A stretch of 64,000 nt of DNA from [Clostridium] ultunense DSM 10521. Lineage in GTDB: Bacteria > Bacillota > Clostridia > Tissierellales > Tepidimicrobiaceae. The translations under genes were made by a program, and so were the position numbers. The notes under the pieces are model-generated. The model did not search any database. It saw only the letters and a list, made by a program, of their open reading frames with translations, and was not told the origin of the DNA. The DNA lies in contig NZ_AZSU01000002.1 in the NCBI RefSeq assembly GCF_000511955.1, positions 364,223 through 428,222 of the forward strand, read 5' to 3'. Numbering within the stretch: the first letter of the stretch is position 1; each line of letters begins with the position of its first letter. Shown in pieces: positions 8,919 to 17,041 of this stretch.

Positions 8919-8933
8919 GGGGAAGTTATTTGT
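8882..8933. repeat. Compound inverted repeat with GGTGCC/GGCACC core
   Basis: Perfect 12-base arms (8882-8893 and 8922-8933, ACAAATAACTTC and its complement) enclose a second perfect palindrome, GGTGCC-A-GGCACC at 8902-8914. The left arm lies inside the yqeB end. Hairpins at 36491-36525 and 41419-41463 have the same architecture with a diverged core (GGTGTC-T-GATACC and GGTGTT-T-GATACC). It could act as a terminator, since TTATTTG follows, and it looks like a dispersed REP-type element. Confidence 0.75.
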
Positions 8934-8978
8934 AACATGTTTGTAATATTTTTCTTCATTTGGAGAGGAGATTCTAAT

Positions 8979-9512
8979 ATGAACAACTTATTTTTAACAG
9001 GGAGAATAAATGTTGGGAAAAGTACAATGATTAAACGTATTATAGAACAACTTAACATTAGGAAGGAAGAAATAGGAGGGTTTTATACAAGGCCTTATAT
9101 AATAGATAATCAAGTCAAGGAATTTTATATTGAACCTTTAAATTTCAATTGTAAGAGTACTAATATAAGAGATAGGATGATAGGGTATACTTCTGATGGT
9201 ATAAAGCGGATTGGAAATACAGCCACATTTGAAAACATTGGAGTTGAAATATTGGATAATTGTATAAAGAATGATTTTAAATTAATAATAATGGATGAAT
9301 TAGGTTTTTTCGAAAATACTGCATATCAATTTCAACGAAAGGTCCATGAAACATTGGATAATAAGAAAGTAATAGGGGTTATTAAGCCACTGTCTATACC
9401 TTTTTTGGACTCTATAAGAGAAAGAAAGGATGTAGTAGAAGTTGAGGTTACTAAAGATAACAGAGAGAATGTGTATAGAAGATTGGCTAAAGAGTTAATG
9501 TGTAGATATTGA
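8979..9512 (+). CDS. THEP1-like nucleoside-triphosphatase (P-loop NTPase)
   Basis: A 177-residue protein starting with a beta strand and a Walker A-type loop (LFLTGRINVGKSTMIK, residues 3-18). A Walker B strand ends in LIIMDELGFFE (about residues 102-112), and a GGFYTRPY segment follows strand 2. These are the marks of the NTPase_1/THEP1 family of small nucleotide phosphatases. The start ATG 8979 has GGAGAGGAG eight bases ahead; an upstream in-frame ATG at 8937 lacks a site and would add a hydrophobic stretch. THEP1-like genes are often seen beside Mo-hydroxylase accessory genes in Clostridia, so a cofactor or nucleotide role with YqeB is plausible, but I cannot show it. It is the last intact gene of the operon before the degraded region. 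Confidence 0.75.
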   Translation: MNNLFLTGRINVGKSTMIKRIIEQLNIRKEEIGGFYTRPYIIDNQVKEFYIEPLNFNCKSTNIRDRMIGYTSDGIKRIGNTATFENIGVEILDNCIKNDFKLIIMDELGFFENTAYQFQRKVHETLDNKKVIGVIKPLSIPFLDSIRERKDVVEVEVTKDNRENVYRRLAKELMCRY

Positions 9513-9984
9513 AAATTAAAATTTAGTATATTAGTTACGTCTATTAAACAAGGGGTATTCAAACTTTTTTCCTACAGTAACTTGACTCTGTCGTAATAAG
9601 CATATAATTCGACAAACTTCTTTCGCTATGATATAGCATATGGATAAGCAACGTGAGCAATATAAAAATAATAAATGTATTACATTTTGATATTTCCAAA
9701 GGCTAATAGTAAATAACATTTAAAAAGGTAGATATAAAAACGGGAAGAAAATTATTAGAGGTAACTATCTTATATGGATTTACAATATATGAGCTTATCA
9801 AATTTGAAGAAAGTAATATAAGAAATCTATAAAATCTTTGATGAGAACTGTAATCATAAGGTATCAATGTATTCATACGTAAGAAATACAGAATATACTT
9901 TGTAAACCTCCTCCAACCATTATTGGATATATCAACAAATAGAATAAATATGGTATAGATGCTTTAGTTGATAATCGTGTTGGT
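9513..9984. other. No intact gene; left part of a degraded region
   Basis: I find no convincing coding frame here. Short stretches such as the one encoding YGIDALVDNRVGSVN near 9950 are reminiscent of helix-turn-helix segments of transposases, but they are too broken to assign. The base composition is the same as the host genes. Confidence 0.6.
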
Positions 9985-10380
9985 TCTGTAAATATATTGA
10001 AATGGTATTTACTCTAATTTCGTAATCATCACGATTATGGTATCCATAAGCTCTGCAATTAATATTTTACTTTATGGTTATTGCCTCCTATAATTCTGTT
10101 AGATATAGGACAACCGCAATAATTTAAGATGTATGGCATCTAATCATCAAGGATTTCTACAAATTTCTTTAGTTTTGGAATATCAAATTCTTCTACTAGG
10201 TCTTTATAATAATCTGGAAATAAAGAAGCAATATCTTTTGTCTTAAGGATAAAGAGTACCCTAAATTCTTCCCTAATGTAATGAAGTTCTTCTAGCTTTG
10301 GATACTTTGTAAAGGCTATTAGTAAATCATTATATTAAGCTTGACTAAGATATTTTATGTTTTTCAATCTTTCTATGGCC
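9985..10380 (-). pseudogene. Remnant of an ISL3-like DDE transposase (C-terminal part)
   Basis: Reading the minus strand from about 10380 gives AIERLKNIKYLSQA, stop, YNDLLIAFTKYPKLEEL, then a long stretch ending KFVEILDD, a stop, MPYILNYCGCPISNRIIGG and, after further stops, RAYGYHNRDDYEIRVNTI. The order of an acidic helical segment, a P-I-S-N-G/R-x-x-E/G-G-x-N motif and an R-A-Y-G-Y/F-R/H-N-x-x-x-Y/F-x-x-R-V end is the signature of ISL3 (IS204/IS1001-type) transposases. Several stops and at least one frame slip show it is dead. No N-terminal zinc-finger half and no terminal repeats were found. It marks the left edge of a zone where foreign DNA entered and decayed. Confidence 0.75.
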
Positions 10381-10569
10381 TTTTTCAAAAAATATACCCA
10401 TATAAAGTTATGGATATATTGATTAGCAATACAAATTTACTCTTCAAAAAGCTTATACATCATTTGAAATATAATTTTAGCTTAGGTTTTGGAACTTCTT
10501 TAATAATTTTATTTGAAAAGTATGATAATTTGTTTTTTAATAGTGGGAAAGTTCGGCATAATTAATTAT

Positions 10570-10645
10570 AAGTAAAATAGCCCTTCTGCTTTTGATTCTA
10601 GTTTTTATCAGGCTTATTATATCAAAACAAAGGGCTGTTTTACTT
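10570..10645. terminator. Long-looped inverted repeat, terminator-like
   Basis: The arms 10570-10585 (AAGTAAAATAGCCCTT) and 10630-10645 pair over 15 of 16 bases, with one G-T pair, and are followed by ATTTTT. The 44-base loop is long for a simple terminator, so this could also be the end of a dead transposable element. Confidence 0.45.
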
Positions 10646-10717
10646 ATTTTTGTGCAAATAATGAAACTTGTGGATAAGCACATAACTAGCAATAATCTTA
10701 TCCACAAAAGGTATCTT

Positions 10718-11261
10718 TTAATTCCCATAAAAAGTTTGGGAAAATCTAGACATTAGCAGTTTCCATTCTAGATTTAGAAGCAGACTGCGGATGTTTTCGA
10801 GGGTTTCACAAAATTCCTTTTTGTAAGAAAAACTGCTATAAAGCTTGAATATTATATATCGTGCACTTCGTGCTATCCTTGATGCAATTTTATGTAATTT
10901 CAGCCTTATTGTATATACCTGTAGTTTACTCATTTTCACAGGAAGTGTAAGGTGTCTAAACAAGCTGAATAAATTGTATGCAGCATTGACATTTGCAGAC
11001 GGTTTGCATTAACTATTTTGCTATGATTGCTCATTGAATCAAGGTCAAATCTATTATTAGATTTCTTAATAATATTTCCATACGTTCATAGTTGTAGTAA
11101 AGCTGAATCAGCCTTTTGGGTCTAGTTCCAGATTTGTTATGATGAATGTATACTAACAGATTATCTATTCAATTGGCTTTTAGTATTATGGAGTAGGAGC
11201 AACTGTTATGCTCCAACAGATTGAAGAGCTCTGGGACAGCAAAAAGGCTATCAACACGCAT
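10718..11261 (-). pseudogene. Remnant of an IS1380-like transposase
   Basis: On the minus strand, starting at 11261, one frame reads MRVDSLFAVPELFNLLEHNS and then YSIILKAN, which is the R-x-D-S/A-x-F-A-x-P-E-L-x-x-x-L-E block and the following strand of IS1380 transposases. After stops and frame slips come YYNYERME and SNNRFDLDSMSNHSKIVNAN followed by RLQMSML, matching the family's Y-N-x-R-G-x-x-E and later helical segments. The last open stretch (10718-10963) carries FRHLTLPVKMSKLQVYTIRL and RIARSARYIIFKL, the typical C-terminal region. The N-terminal third is missing. It is clearly inactive and native-like in base composition, so the insertion is old. Confidence 0.78.
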
Positions 11262-11460
11262 ATATACATTCATGCTGATATATTGATCCATATATTAGAG
11301 AGGTAAAGGTTTAATAAATTCAATTATACAATTTCCTCAAATATTAGGCTGAGAATGTGGAAACTTCATATAGACTTATATATGAAAAAAGTTCAAATAA
11401 AAATATAAATATTCTGATATAGTAATAGAATATGAAGAGTATTTTTCTGAGGGAATAAAT
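11262..11460. other. Degenerate sequence between two pseudogenes
   Basis: No frame longer than about 25 codons can be matched to a family. The stretch probably contains eroded upstream parts of the Mo-hydroxylase remnant that starts near 11461, but I could not align it. Confidence 0.5.
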
Positions 11461-11911
11461 GTTTTCATAGAATATAAAGCTCCAGAAAAACTAACTATAT
11501 TTGTGGCATATTTTACTAAAGTTAGGGTTGATAAATATATTAGATTTGTAAGTATAGTTGATTTATTGCAGTATATGATTTAGTTAAATCTATTAATCCG
11601 ATGCTAGTGGAAGGACAAATACAAGGGGGTGCTCAGTTTAGCTTAGGAATGGCTTTGCCTAAAGAAGCAGAAATTGATAGTAGAGGTAATGTAATGTCCA
11701 CAAACTTTTAAAAATATCATATTATTAATATCACATCTATGCCAAAGGTAATGGCTTTAACGATTTAAGCGAATGAATCTTACTGCCCATATGGCAAAAA
11801 ATGCGGAGGAATTTGCTGTATTAAATGCCATTAATTTTGCTGTACATGTGAATATAACAACTTTCCTGTATTATCGGAGTTAATAGTAAGTGAAGTATTA
11901 AGGAAAAACAT
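11461..11911 (+). pseudogene. C-terminal fragment of a Mo-hydroxylase large subunit
   Basis: Three frames together recreate the end of a xanthine-dehydrogenase-type Mo subunit. VFIEYKAPEKLTIFVAYFT with KVRVDKY matches the pre-C-terminal strand. VEGQIQGGAQFSLGMALPKE with AEIDSRGNVMSTNF matches the V-x-Q-V-Q-G-G-x-x-x-x-x-G-M segment. KYHIINITSMPKVMAL, and then YCPYGAKNAEEFAVLNAINF, match the catalytic G-x-x-G-A-K-S-x-G-E region. The comparison partner within this window is 27770-28200, which has every block in the same order. Frame slips near 11570 and 11760 and internal stops make it dead, and the catalytic G-E is now A-E-E. It is a third, lost hydroxylase copy. Confidence 0.82.
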
Positions 11912-12062
11912 ATGGCTATTAAAGGAAAAAGTTTGATATCATGCATATAGCATAGACAATAGATTTAAGAGGAAATCTAAAATTGAAGGAAAGTGCAAAA
12001 TTAGCAATTAAGGAATTAGAAATGAAGCAACAAACATAAAATTCACCAATATATGAAAATTG

Positions 12063-12108
12063 AGTCAATTGACTATCTTTTGACGATAATTAGTTACAAT
12101 AATATATG
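12063..12108 (+). promoter_or_regulatory. Putative promoter with adjacent 12-base palindrome
   Basis: TTGACG (12080-12085) and TATATG (12103-12108) are 17 bases apart. The perfect palindrome AGTCAATTGACT at 12063-12074 lies just upstream, where an activator or repressor could bind. It is the first promoter-like signal in front of the higher-G+C module and would drive 12138 onward. Sequence resemblance only. Confidence 0.4.
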
Positions 12109-12137
12109 AGATAATAAAATATTTGAGGGAGGTGAAG

Positions 12138-12215
12138 ATGAGCACAAATGCATGCGGTATTATACAAAGTAGAACAGTTTCTGGAAATATCGGGATCGGG
12201 GCACGCAAGAATTAA
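12138..12215 (+). CDS. Possible small ORF with a strong ribosome site (25 codons)
   Basis: An ATG at 12138 follows GAGGGAGGTGAAG, as good a ribosome binding site as any in the window, yet the frame closes after 25 codons (MSTNACGIIQSRTVSGNIGI, then GARKN). It could be a leader peptide of the HAL-like operon, or the beginning of a gene whose remainder decayed. The sequence between 12216 and 12357 shows no continuation that I could recognise. I do not recognise the peptide, and expression is not shown. Confidence 0.25.
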   Translation: MSTNACGIIQSRTVSGNIGIGARKN

Positions 12216-12357
12216 TGGCGCTAGGATAATATAGAAATGGATGATCTCTGCAATAAACTTAGTGATATATACTGAGATATAAGCTTTACTAAAATAGGTA
12301 GGCTAGGTTATTAGGGTCTACGGAAATAGAAACAGAGGTAAAAAGGAGATGAGATTA

Positions 12358-13881
12358 GTGAAACAAAAAAAGATCATTCTGGATGGGAAGCACCTGACAG
12401 TTGAACAGGTAGTCGAAGTAGCTAGGGAAGGAGTACAGGTTGAAATTCATCCAAAGGCGTTTGCCACCGCAGAAGCATCCCGTGCCGTAGTGTTGGGACT
12501 TATTAATAGTGATAAACAGATCTATGGGTTGAATACTGGGGTTGGTGCAAATAAAGATAATAAGATACTGCCAGAAGAATACCGTGCGTTCAACGAACGT
12601 ATTATCCATTCTCATTGCGTCGCACTCCCACCGTTTGCAGACAAGGCTACAGTACGCGCAACTATGCTTTGTCGCCTTAATGGGTTTCTTAATGGCGTAG
12701 CAGGAGTTCAGACTGAAATCTTAACTATGTTGAAGGATTTCCTCAATTACGGTATTCATCCCCGGATTCCAGAGCGGGGCTCAGTTGGTATGGCTGATCT
12801 TGGGAATATGGCCTATGTAGGTCTAGCTATGATTGGCGAAGGGAATGTGGAGTATAACGGCAGTAATATCCCTGCCATGGAAGCGTTGAAAAAGTATAAT
12901 CTTGCCCCGATTGTGCTTGGGCCAAAGGATGCTCTCTCAATTGTAAGTAGTAATGCATATTCAGTTGGAAAAGCAGCGCTTTTGTGTGCTGACATAGAAG
13001 ATCTAATGGATATGGCGGACATTATTTACGCTATGGGATATGAAGCTCAGGGGTATAACCCAATGTTCATTGATAAGAGGAGTGCAAGGAACCGTCCGCT
13101 AAAGGGACAGCATGATAGCTTGAAGAAGGTGCGAGAATGCCTGGAGGACAGTCATCTGTGGAACTGCGACAACGAAACGTTGCTTGGGGCGCTCAGTTAT
13201 AAAAGTAGTTGCGCTATCCATGGGGCTATCCGTGATTCTCTATATTATATTCAAAGCATGCTCCCTCTTTATATTAATTCTTCCGATGACTGCCCGATGG
13301 TGCTAATCGAGGAAAAGGAAATGATATCGACCGATAATTTTATTGTTACGGGGCTTGCGATTGCCTATGAAATGATGGGTATCGCGCTAGCACATTTATC
13401 AAAACTTATTTGCAATAGGATTCTGAGGTTGGACAACGATTTATTTAGCAATTTACCACGTTTTCTACGTCCTGATACTAATGTGATTTCATTTTCTACT
13501 ATTCAGAAAACCATAAGCGCCCTAGATACAGAAATTAGGCATCTTGCAAATCCTGTTTCACTGGATTATCTACCAACTGCAAATGAAACCGAAGATCATG
13601 GCTGCAATACGTCCTATGTGATGTCAAAAACTGAGAAAATAGTAGATCTGCTGTATTATCTTTTGGGGATTGAATTGATGCATAACGCACAGGCTGCAGA
13701 TCTCAGCGGAAAACTTCCTACCGGGAAAGGAACGCGTTATGCTTATGATGTAGTCCGTAATGTAATCATGTTCCTTGAGGACGATGATCGAGATTTGGGA
13801 GCGGAAATGGAAAAAGTGTATAAGGTGGTTCGAGAAAAGGAAATTATACTTCCTGGAGATAGGAGGTATACAGTGTGTTAA
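12358..13881 (+). CDS. HAL/PAL-fold protein lacking the MIO-forming triad
   Basis: A 507-residue member of the aromatic amino acid lyase superfamily over its full length. The catalytic Tyr region (IYGLNTGVG, Y56), the substrate-side Asn in IVSSNAY (about 199) and the late Glu-containing segment (ANETEDHGCN) are kept. The signature loop is not: histidine ammonia-lyases read GSVGASGDLAPLAH, where A-S-G cyclises to the MIO electrophile, while here it reads GSVGMADLGNMAY (141-153), with A-S-G replaced and one residue lost. Standard MIO-dependent ammonia elimination therefore looks impossible. I prefer the GTG start at 12358 to ATG 12349, because AAAAGGAG ends one base before that ATG and nine before the GTG. 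It overlaps the M20 gene by seven bases. Base composition is richer in G+C than the flanks. Its own reaction is unknown; calling it hutH would be misleading. Confidence 0.8.
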   Translation: MKQKKIILDGKHLTVEQVVEVAREGVQVEIHPKAFATAEASRAVVLGLINSDKQIYGLNTGVGANKDNKILPEEYRAFNERIIHSHCVALPPFADKATVRATMLCRLNGFLNGVAGVQTEILTMLKDFLNYGIHPRIPERGSVGMADLGNMAYVGLAMIGEGNVEYNGSNIPAMEALKKYNLAPIVLGPKDALSIVSSNAYSVGKAALLCADIEDLMDMADIIYAMGYEAQGYNPMFIDKRSARNRPLKGQHDSLKKVRECLEDSHLWNCDNETLLGALSYKSSCAIHGAIRDSLYYIQSMLPLYINSSDDCPMVLIEEKEMISTDNFIVTGLAIAYEMMGIALAHLSKLICNRILRLDNDLFSNLPRFLRPDTNVISFSTIQKTISALDTEIRHLANPVSLDYLPTANETEDHGCNTSYVMSKTEKIVDLLYYLLGIELMHNAQAADLSGKLPTGKGTRYAYDVVRNVIMFLEDDDRDLGAEMEKVYKVVREKEIILPGDRRYTVC

Positions 13882-15062
13882 AGCAGGAGGGAAAAAGCGT
13901 AGAAAAATATATTATTAAATGGCGGCGGGATTTGCATAGGATTCCAGAGGTAGGGCTCCACTTGCCCAAAACACGGGAATATATCTGTAATGTCTTGGAC
14001 AAGCTGGAACTAAACTATAAGTTACATAGAAGCACATCAGGAGTTGAAGTATTGATTCGTGGTACGAAGGGTGGGAAAACAATCGCACTGCGCAGCGATA
14101 TGGATGCATTACCCATCCAGGAGCTAACCGGACTTCCTTTTGCATCGGAAAATGGTAATATGCATGCTTGCGGGCATGATGCTCATATGGCTATGTTGCT
14201 AGGTGCCATAAAGCTTCTGGCAGCTCATACCCATAAAATTGCCGGAAATGTAAAATGTATTTTCCAGCCAGGGGAAGAAGGCTTTCAAGGCGCGCGCTAT
14301 ATGCTGGAGGAAGGCGCTCTGGAAGACCCGTATGTGGATGCGGTACTTGGGCTTCATGTCACTAATACCATCAGGGAATTAAATCCTGGAGCTATAGGCC
14401 TTAGAAAAGGAGCTGTGATGGCTGGTAGCGATGCTTTTTATATCAAGATTACTGGAAAAGGTGGACATATTTCCGATATAGAGCATGTAATCAATCCAGT
14501 ACCTGCAGCAGCAAGAATAGTTCTGGCCATTCAGGAGATTAGAGATCGCTGCCTCAAGAGACGGGATAAGGCGGTAATTGCCGTAGGATTAATCCAAGGT
14601 GGAGATAAGGGGAATGTGATTCCAGATATAGTTGAGTTGAATGGTTCGCTTAGGATAAAAAGCGAGGCCTCCCGTCAGCAGCTTTTATATGAATTGGAAC
14701 AGTCTGTCACGAAAATAGCAGATCAGACTGGGTGTAATTGCATAATTTCACTTTCGGATTCAAACGGTATTGTTTACAACGATGATGGGGTAACAGATAG
14801 TGTAATGGAAACAGTCAACAAGCTTTTTCCCCAAGAAAAATACACTGAAATTGTTTCAGATATCATGGCCAGCGAAGATATTTCTTACTTTTTCAATGCT
14901 AGAAAAGGAACCTATATTCATTTGGGCTGTGGATTTGAGGATAACAGGGAAATATTTCCCCTGCATAATGCTCGATTTATGTTAAACGAGCAAATCATGT
15001 GGAAAGGATCTGTGCTGATGGCACAAAGCGTAATTGATTGGTTGAGAAAGGAACAATTTTAA
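13875..15062 (+). CDS. M20-family amidohydrolase (IAA-amino acid hydrolase/hippurate hydrolase type)
   Basis: A 395-residue metallo-amidohydrolase. The two-metal site is visible as HACGHDAHMA, the Glu pair in PGEEGFQGA, H in VLGLHVT and the late H in PLHNARF. The dimerisation domain begins near AGSDAFYIKITGKGGHIS. This group removes an acyl group from N-acyl amino acids or related amides in the cytoplasm. It starts with GTG at 13875, with AGGAGG nine bases ahead, and overlaps the HAL-like gene's stop, so the two are co-translated. With the downstream symporter it forms a take-up-and-cleave unit: an imported amide conjugate could be hydrolysed here and the product handled by the HAL-like protein, or the reverse. 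That order is inference. Codon use is like the other two genes of the module and unlike the surrounding region. Confidence 0.85.
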   Translation: MLKQEGKSVEKYIIKWRRDLHRIPEVGLHLPKTREYICNVLDKLELNYKLHRSTSGVEVLIRGTKGGKTIALRSDMDALPIQELTGLPFASENGNMHACGHDAHMAMLLGAIKLLAAHTHKIAGNVKCIFQPGEEGFQGARYMLEEGALEDPYVDAVLGLHVTNTIRELNPGAIGLRKGAVMAGSDAFYIKITGKGGHISDIEHVINPVPAAARIVLAIQEIRDRCLKRRDKAVIAVGLIQGGDKGNVIPDIVELNGSLRIKSEASRQQLLYELEQSVTKIADQTGCNCIISLSDSNGIVYNDDGVTDSVMETVNKLFPQEKYTEIVSDIMASEDISYFFNARKGTYIHLGCGFEDNREIFPLHNARFMLNEQIMWKGSVLMAQSVIDWLRKEQF

Positions 15063-15164
15063 TGCACTTAAATAAAAAATTAACATAGATTATGGTGGTG
15101 CTGATTGGTATTTTGCACATGTATATAAAAATCATAATAAAATATAAATAGGAGGTATTGTATT

Positions 15165-16601
15165 ATGAACATTTTAGACGTTCTTGCAATAATATCTGTA
15201 TTTTTAATTGTTGCATACATTGGATGGGCAGCAACAAAAAAGACGAAGACTTCCGATGATTTTCTTATGGCAAACCGCTCTTTGGGGAAGATCCAGGCAG
15301 GCTTCAGTATGGCTGCTACTGATATTGGCGGAAATGCGGTGGTAGGAGCGACTGCTTATGCTTATGCTCGTGGGCTGGGCGGGGCATGGTATAATTGGGG
15401 TGCAGTTATACCTATGTTTTTGCTAGCGTTTGTTTTAGCAAAGCAGCTTAGACGTATGCCAGTATTATCGGTCCCAGACCTGCTAGGTAAACGCTACAGC
15501 GACGAATGTCGCCTGATTTCGGTTATTGCACAATTACTTGCCATTGGAGCTTCACTGGGAATTCAGTTTGTGATTGCTGCTTCCACAATTTCAACCATTA
15601 GTGGTATGAATTATAACCTGGCGCTGATTATAACGGTAGTTATAGTGGTTGGGTATACTATTGGTGGCGGATTATTGGCGGTTGTAAATACCGATGTATT
15701 CCAGTTTGTCATCATCTGTGTCTCGGTAATTCTAGTTATTCCATTCGGGCTGAGCAGAATAGGCGGATTTGATATATTGATGCAGAAGATCCCATCAGGA
15801 TATATGAACATCGGTTCTCAAGGGTTCCTTGTACCGATGTCCCTTGGACTTCTGTATATGTTCGACTACGCAACCAACCAACATATTTTACAAAGGGTTT
15901 TCTCTGCCAAAGATTCTAGCACTGCAAGATTTGCGTTTACTTTCTCCAGCATTATGTATATTGTATTTGGCCTGGTGATTGCATTCATAGGTGTGCTAGC
16001 CTATGCTTTGTATCCCAACCTTGAAGATCCACAAATAGCGTACTCCATGATTATTAAGGAAGTACTTCCCAATGGGGTGGCGGGAATTGCATTAGGTGGC
16101 CTGTTCGCAGCGGCAATGTCTACAGCTGATTCCAAAATTATCGCAGCCTCCCAGTTGTTTATCAATGATATCTATAAGCCATATTTTTGTAAGGACAAAG
16201 AAATCGGAGATAATCGTATGCTGAACATTTCTAGAATTATTACACTTATTATCTGTGTTTTGGGTATAGGCTTTTGCCTAATATCAGATAGCATTATTCA
16301 GATGATGTATGTTGGAGGCCTGTTCTATGGTACTGCAGTGTTTATTCCGATGATTATGGGTATCTACTGGAAGCGCGGTACCACATTGGCAACTATAATT
16401 AGCATGCTAGCCACTATGTGTGTAGGCCTTTATTCTGAATACTTCATGGCTGGTAAGCTGGAAGGTTTCCTAGGTATGCCCTCTAACTTATTAGCGATCA
16501 TTGTAAGCCTTGTTCTATTTGTGGTGATTAGTTTAGCTACAGAACCACCCACAGAAGAACAGCTTGCAATTTTAGAGGAAGGCAAAAGTTCTACAATTTA
16601 A
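15165..16601 (+). CDS. Sodium:solute symporter (SSS family)
   Basis: A 478-residue integral membrane protein with about 13 hydrophobic segments starting at residue 3. SSS-family marks are the early DDFLMANRSLGKIQAGFSMA segment, TDIGGNAVVGATAYAYARG after it, and GGLFAAAMSTADSKIIAASQ in the middle, which holds the residues around the Na+ site. An AGGAGG site sits eight bases before ATG 15165. It closes the three-gene, higher-G+C module and most likely imports the substrate of the M20 and HAL-like proteins, using the Na+ gradient. After the stop the same frame remains open for 24 further codons (16602-16673), which might be a lost C-terminal tail. The substrate cannot be deduced; relatives carry sugars, amino acids, pantothenate, urea or proline. 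Confidence 0.88.
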   Translation: MNILDVLAIISVFLIVAYIGWAATKKTKTSDDFLMANRSLGKIQAGFSMAATDIGGNAVVGATAYAYARGLGGAWYNWGAVIPMFLLAFVLAKQLRRMPVLSVPDLLGKRYSDECRLISVIAQLLAIGASLGIQFVIAASTISTISGMNYNLALIITVVIVVGYTIGGGLLAVVNTDVFQFVIICVSVILVIPFGLSRIGGFDILMQKIPSGYMNIGSQGFLVPMSLGLLYMFDYATNQHILQRVFSAKDSSTARFAFTFSSIMYIVFGLVIAFIGVLAYALYPNLEDPQIAYSMIIKEVLPNGVAGIALGGLFAAAMSTADSKIIAASQLFINDIYKPYFCKDKEIGDNRMLNISRIITLIICVLGIGFCLISDSIIQMMYVGGLFYGTAVFIPMIMGIYWKRGTTLATIISMLATMCVGLYSEYFMAGKLEGFLGMPSNLLAIIVSLVLFVVISLATEPPTEEQLAILEEGKSSTI

Positions 16602-17041
16602 CTGCAACCACCTGTAGATAAGGTAGAGGTCGAAGTTCCAGTGAAAGAGACATGCTGTATATCTGATAAAATATAAGGGTTGTTTTATAATAACTTTATA
16701 ATCATTGGGAAAGGCGGTTACTTTTCTTTTTAAACTCAGAAATACTCTGCAACCTACTAACGGTAGTTGATAGAATTAAATATTTTTCACTTTTAGTACC
16801 ATAAAAACAGATTCTAATAATCTCAGATTAATGATAAACCCCATTATTTTTAAAATAATTTTCAAATAATGGGGTTTATTAAATTTATATTTTAGAATTG
16901 GACCATTAGTATGAGTAAGAAATCCATATCAGATTTATATAAATAATATTTCTAATCTTTGCAAAAAATGGAGAGCTAAAGCTGGGGTAATATAAGACAA
17001 TCTATACTTTTCTGAAATAGAAATCTCTTTATAGAGATATT
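16602..17041. other. Intergenic stretch after the symporter
   Basis: The first 75 bases continue the symporter frame without a stop until 16674-16676. After that I see no gene; a terminator lies at 16834-16879. The rest is AT-rich sequence with no recognisable family. Confidence 0.5.
16834..16879 (+). terminator. Strong stem-loop, probable terminator of the HAL-like/M20/SSS module
   Basis: A perfect 16-base stem (ATAAACCCCATTATTT at 16834-16849 and its complement at 16864-16879) with a 14-base loop, followed by TAAATTT. It is symmetrical and A/T-flanked, so it could serve both directions. Confidence 0.75.

Noticed and set aside
9930-9985. Helix-turn-helix-like segment YGIDALVDNRVGSVN as a third transposase remnant on the left side
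   Set aside because: Too short and too broken to name; kept only as a remark in the 9513-9984 entry.
10341-10565. A 74-codon open frame on the + strand
   Set aside because: It lies within the degraded zone next to the ISL3-like remnant, has no ribosome site or recognisable motif, and reads like the opposite strand of decayed sequence.
11941-12040. Frame with DLRGNLKLKESAKLAIKELE downstream of the Mo-hydroxylase remnant
   Set aside because: It looks like the end of some enzyme, but only about 30 codons are readable and I could not assign a family.
12358-13881. Annotation as histidine ammonia-lyase (HutH)
   Set aside because: Full-length fold similarity is clear, but the Ala-Ser-Gly triad required for the MIO group is missing, so the enzyme name would claim a reaction that the sequence does not support.
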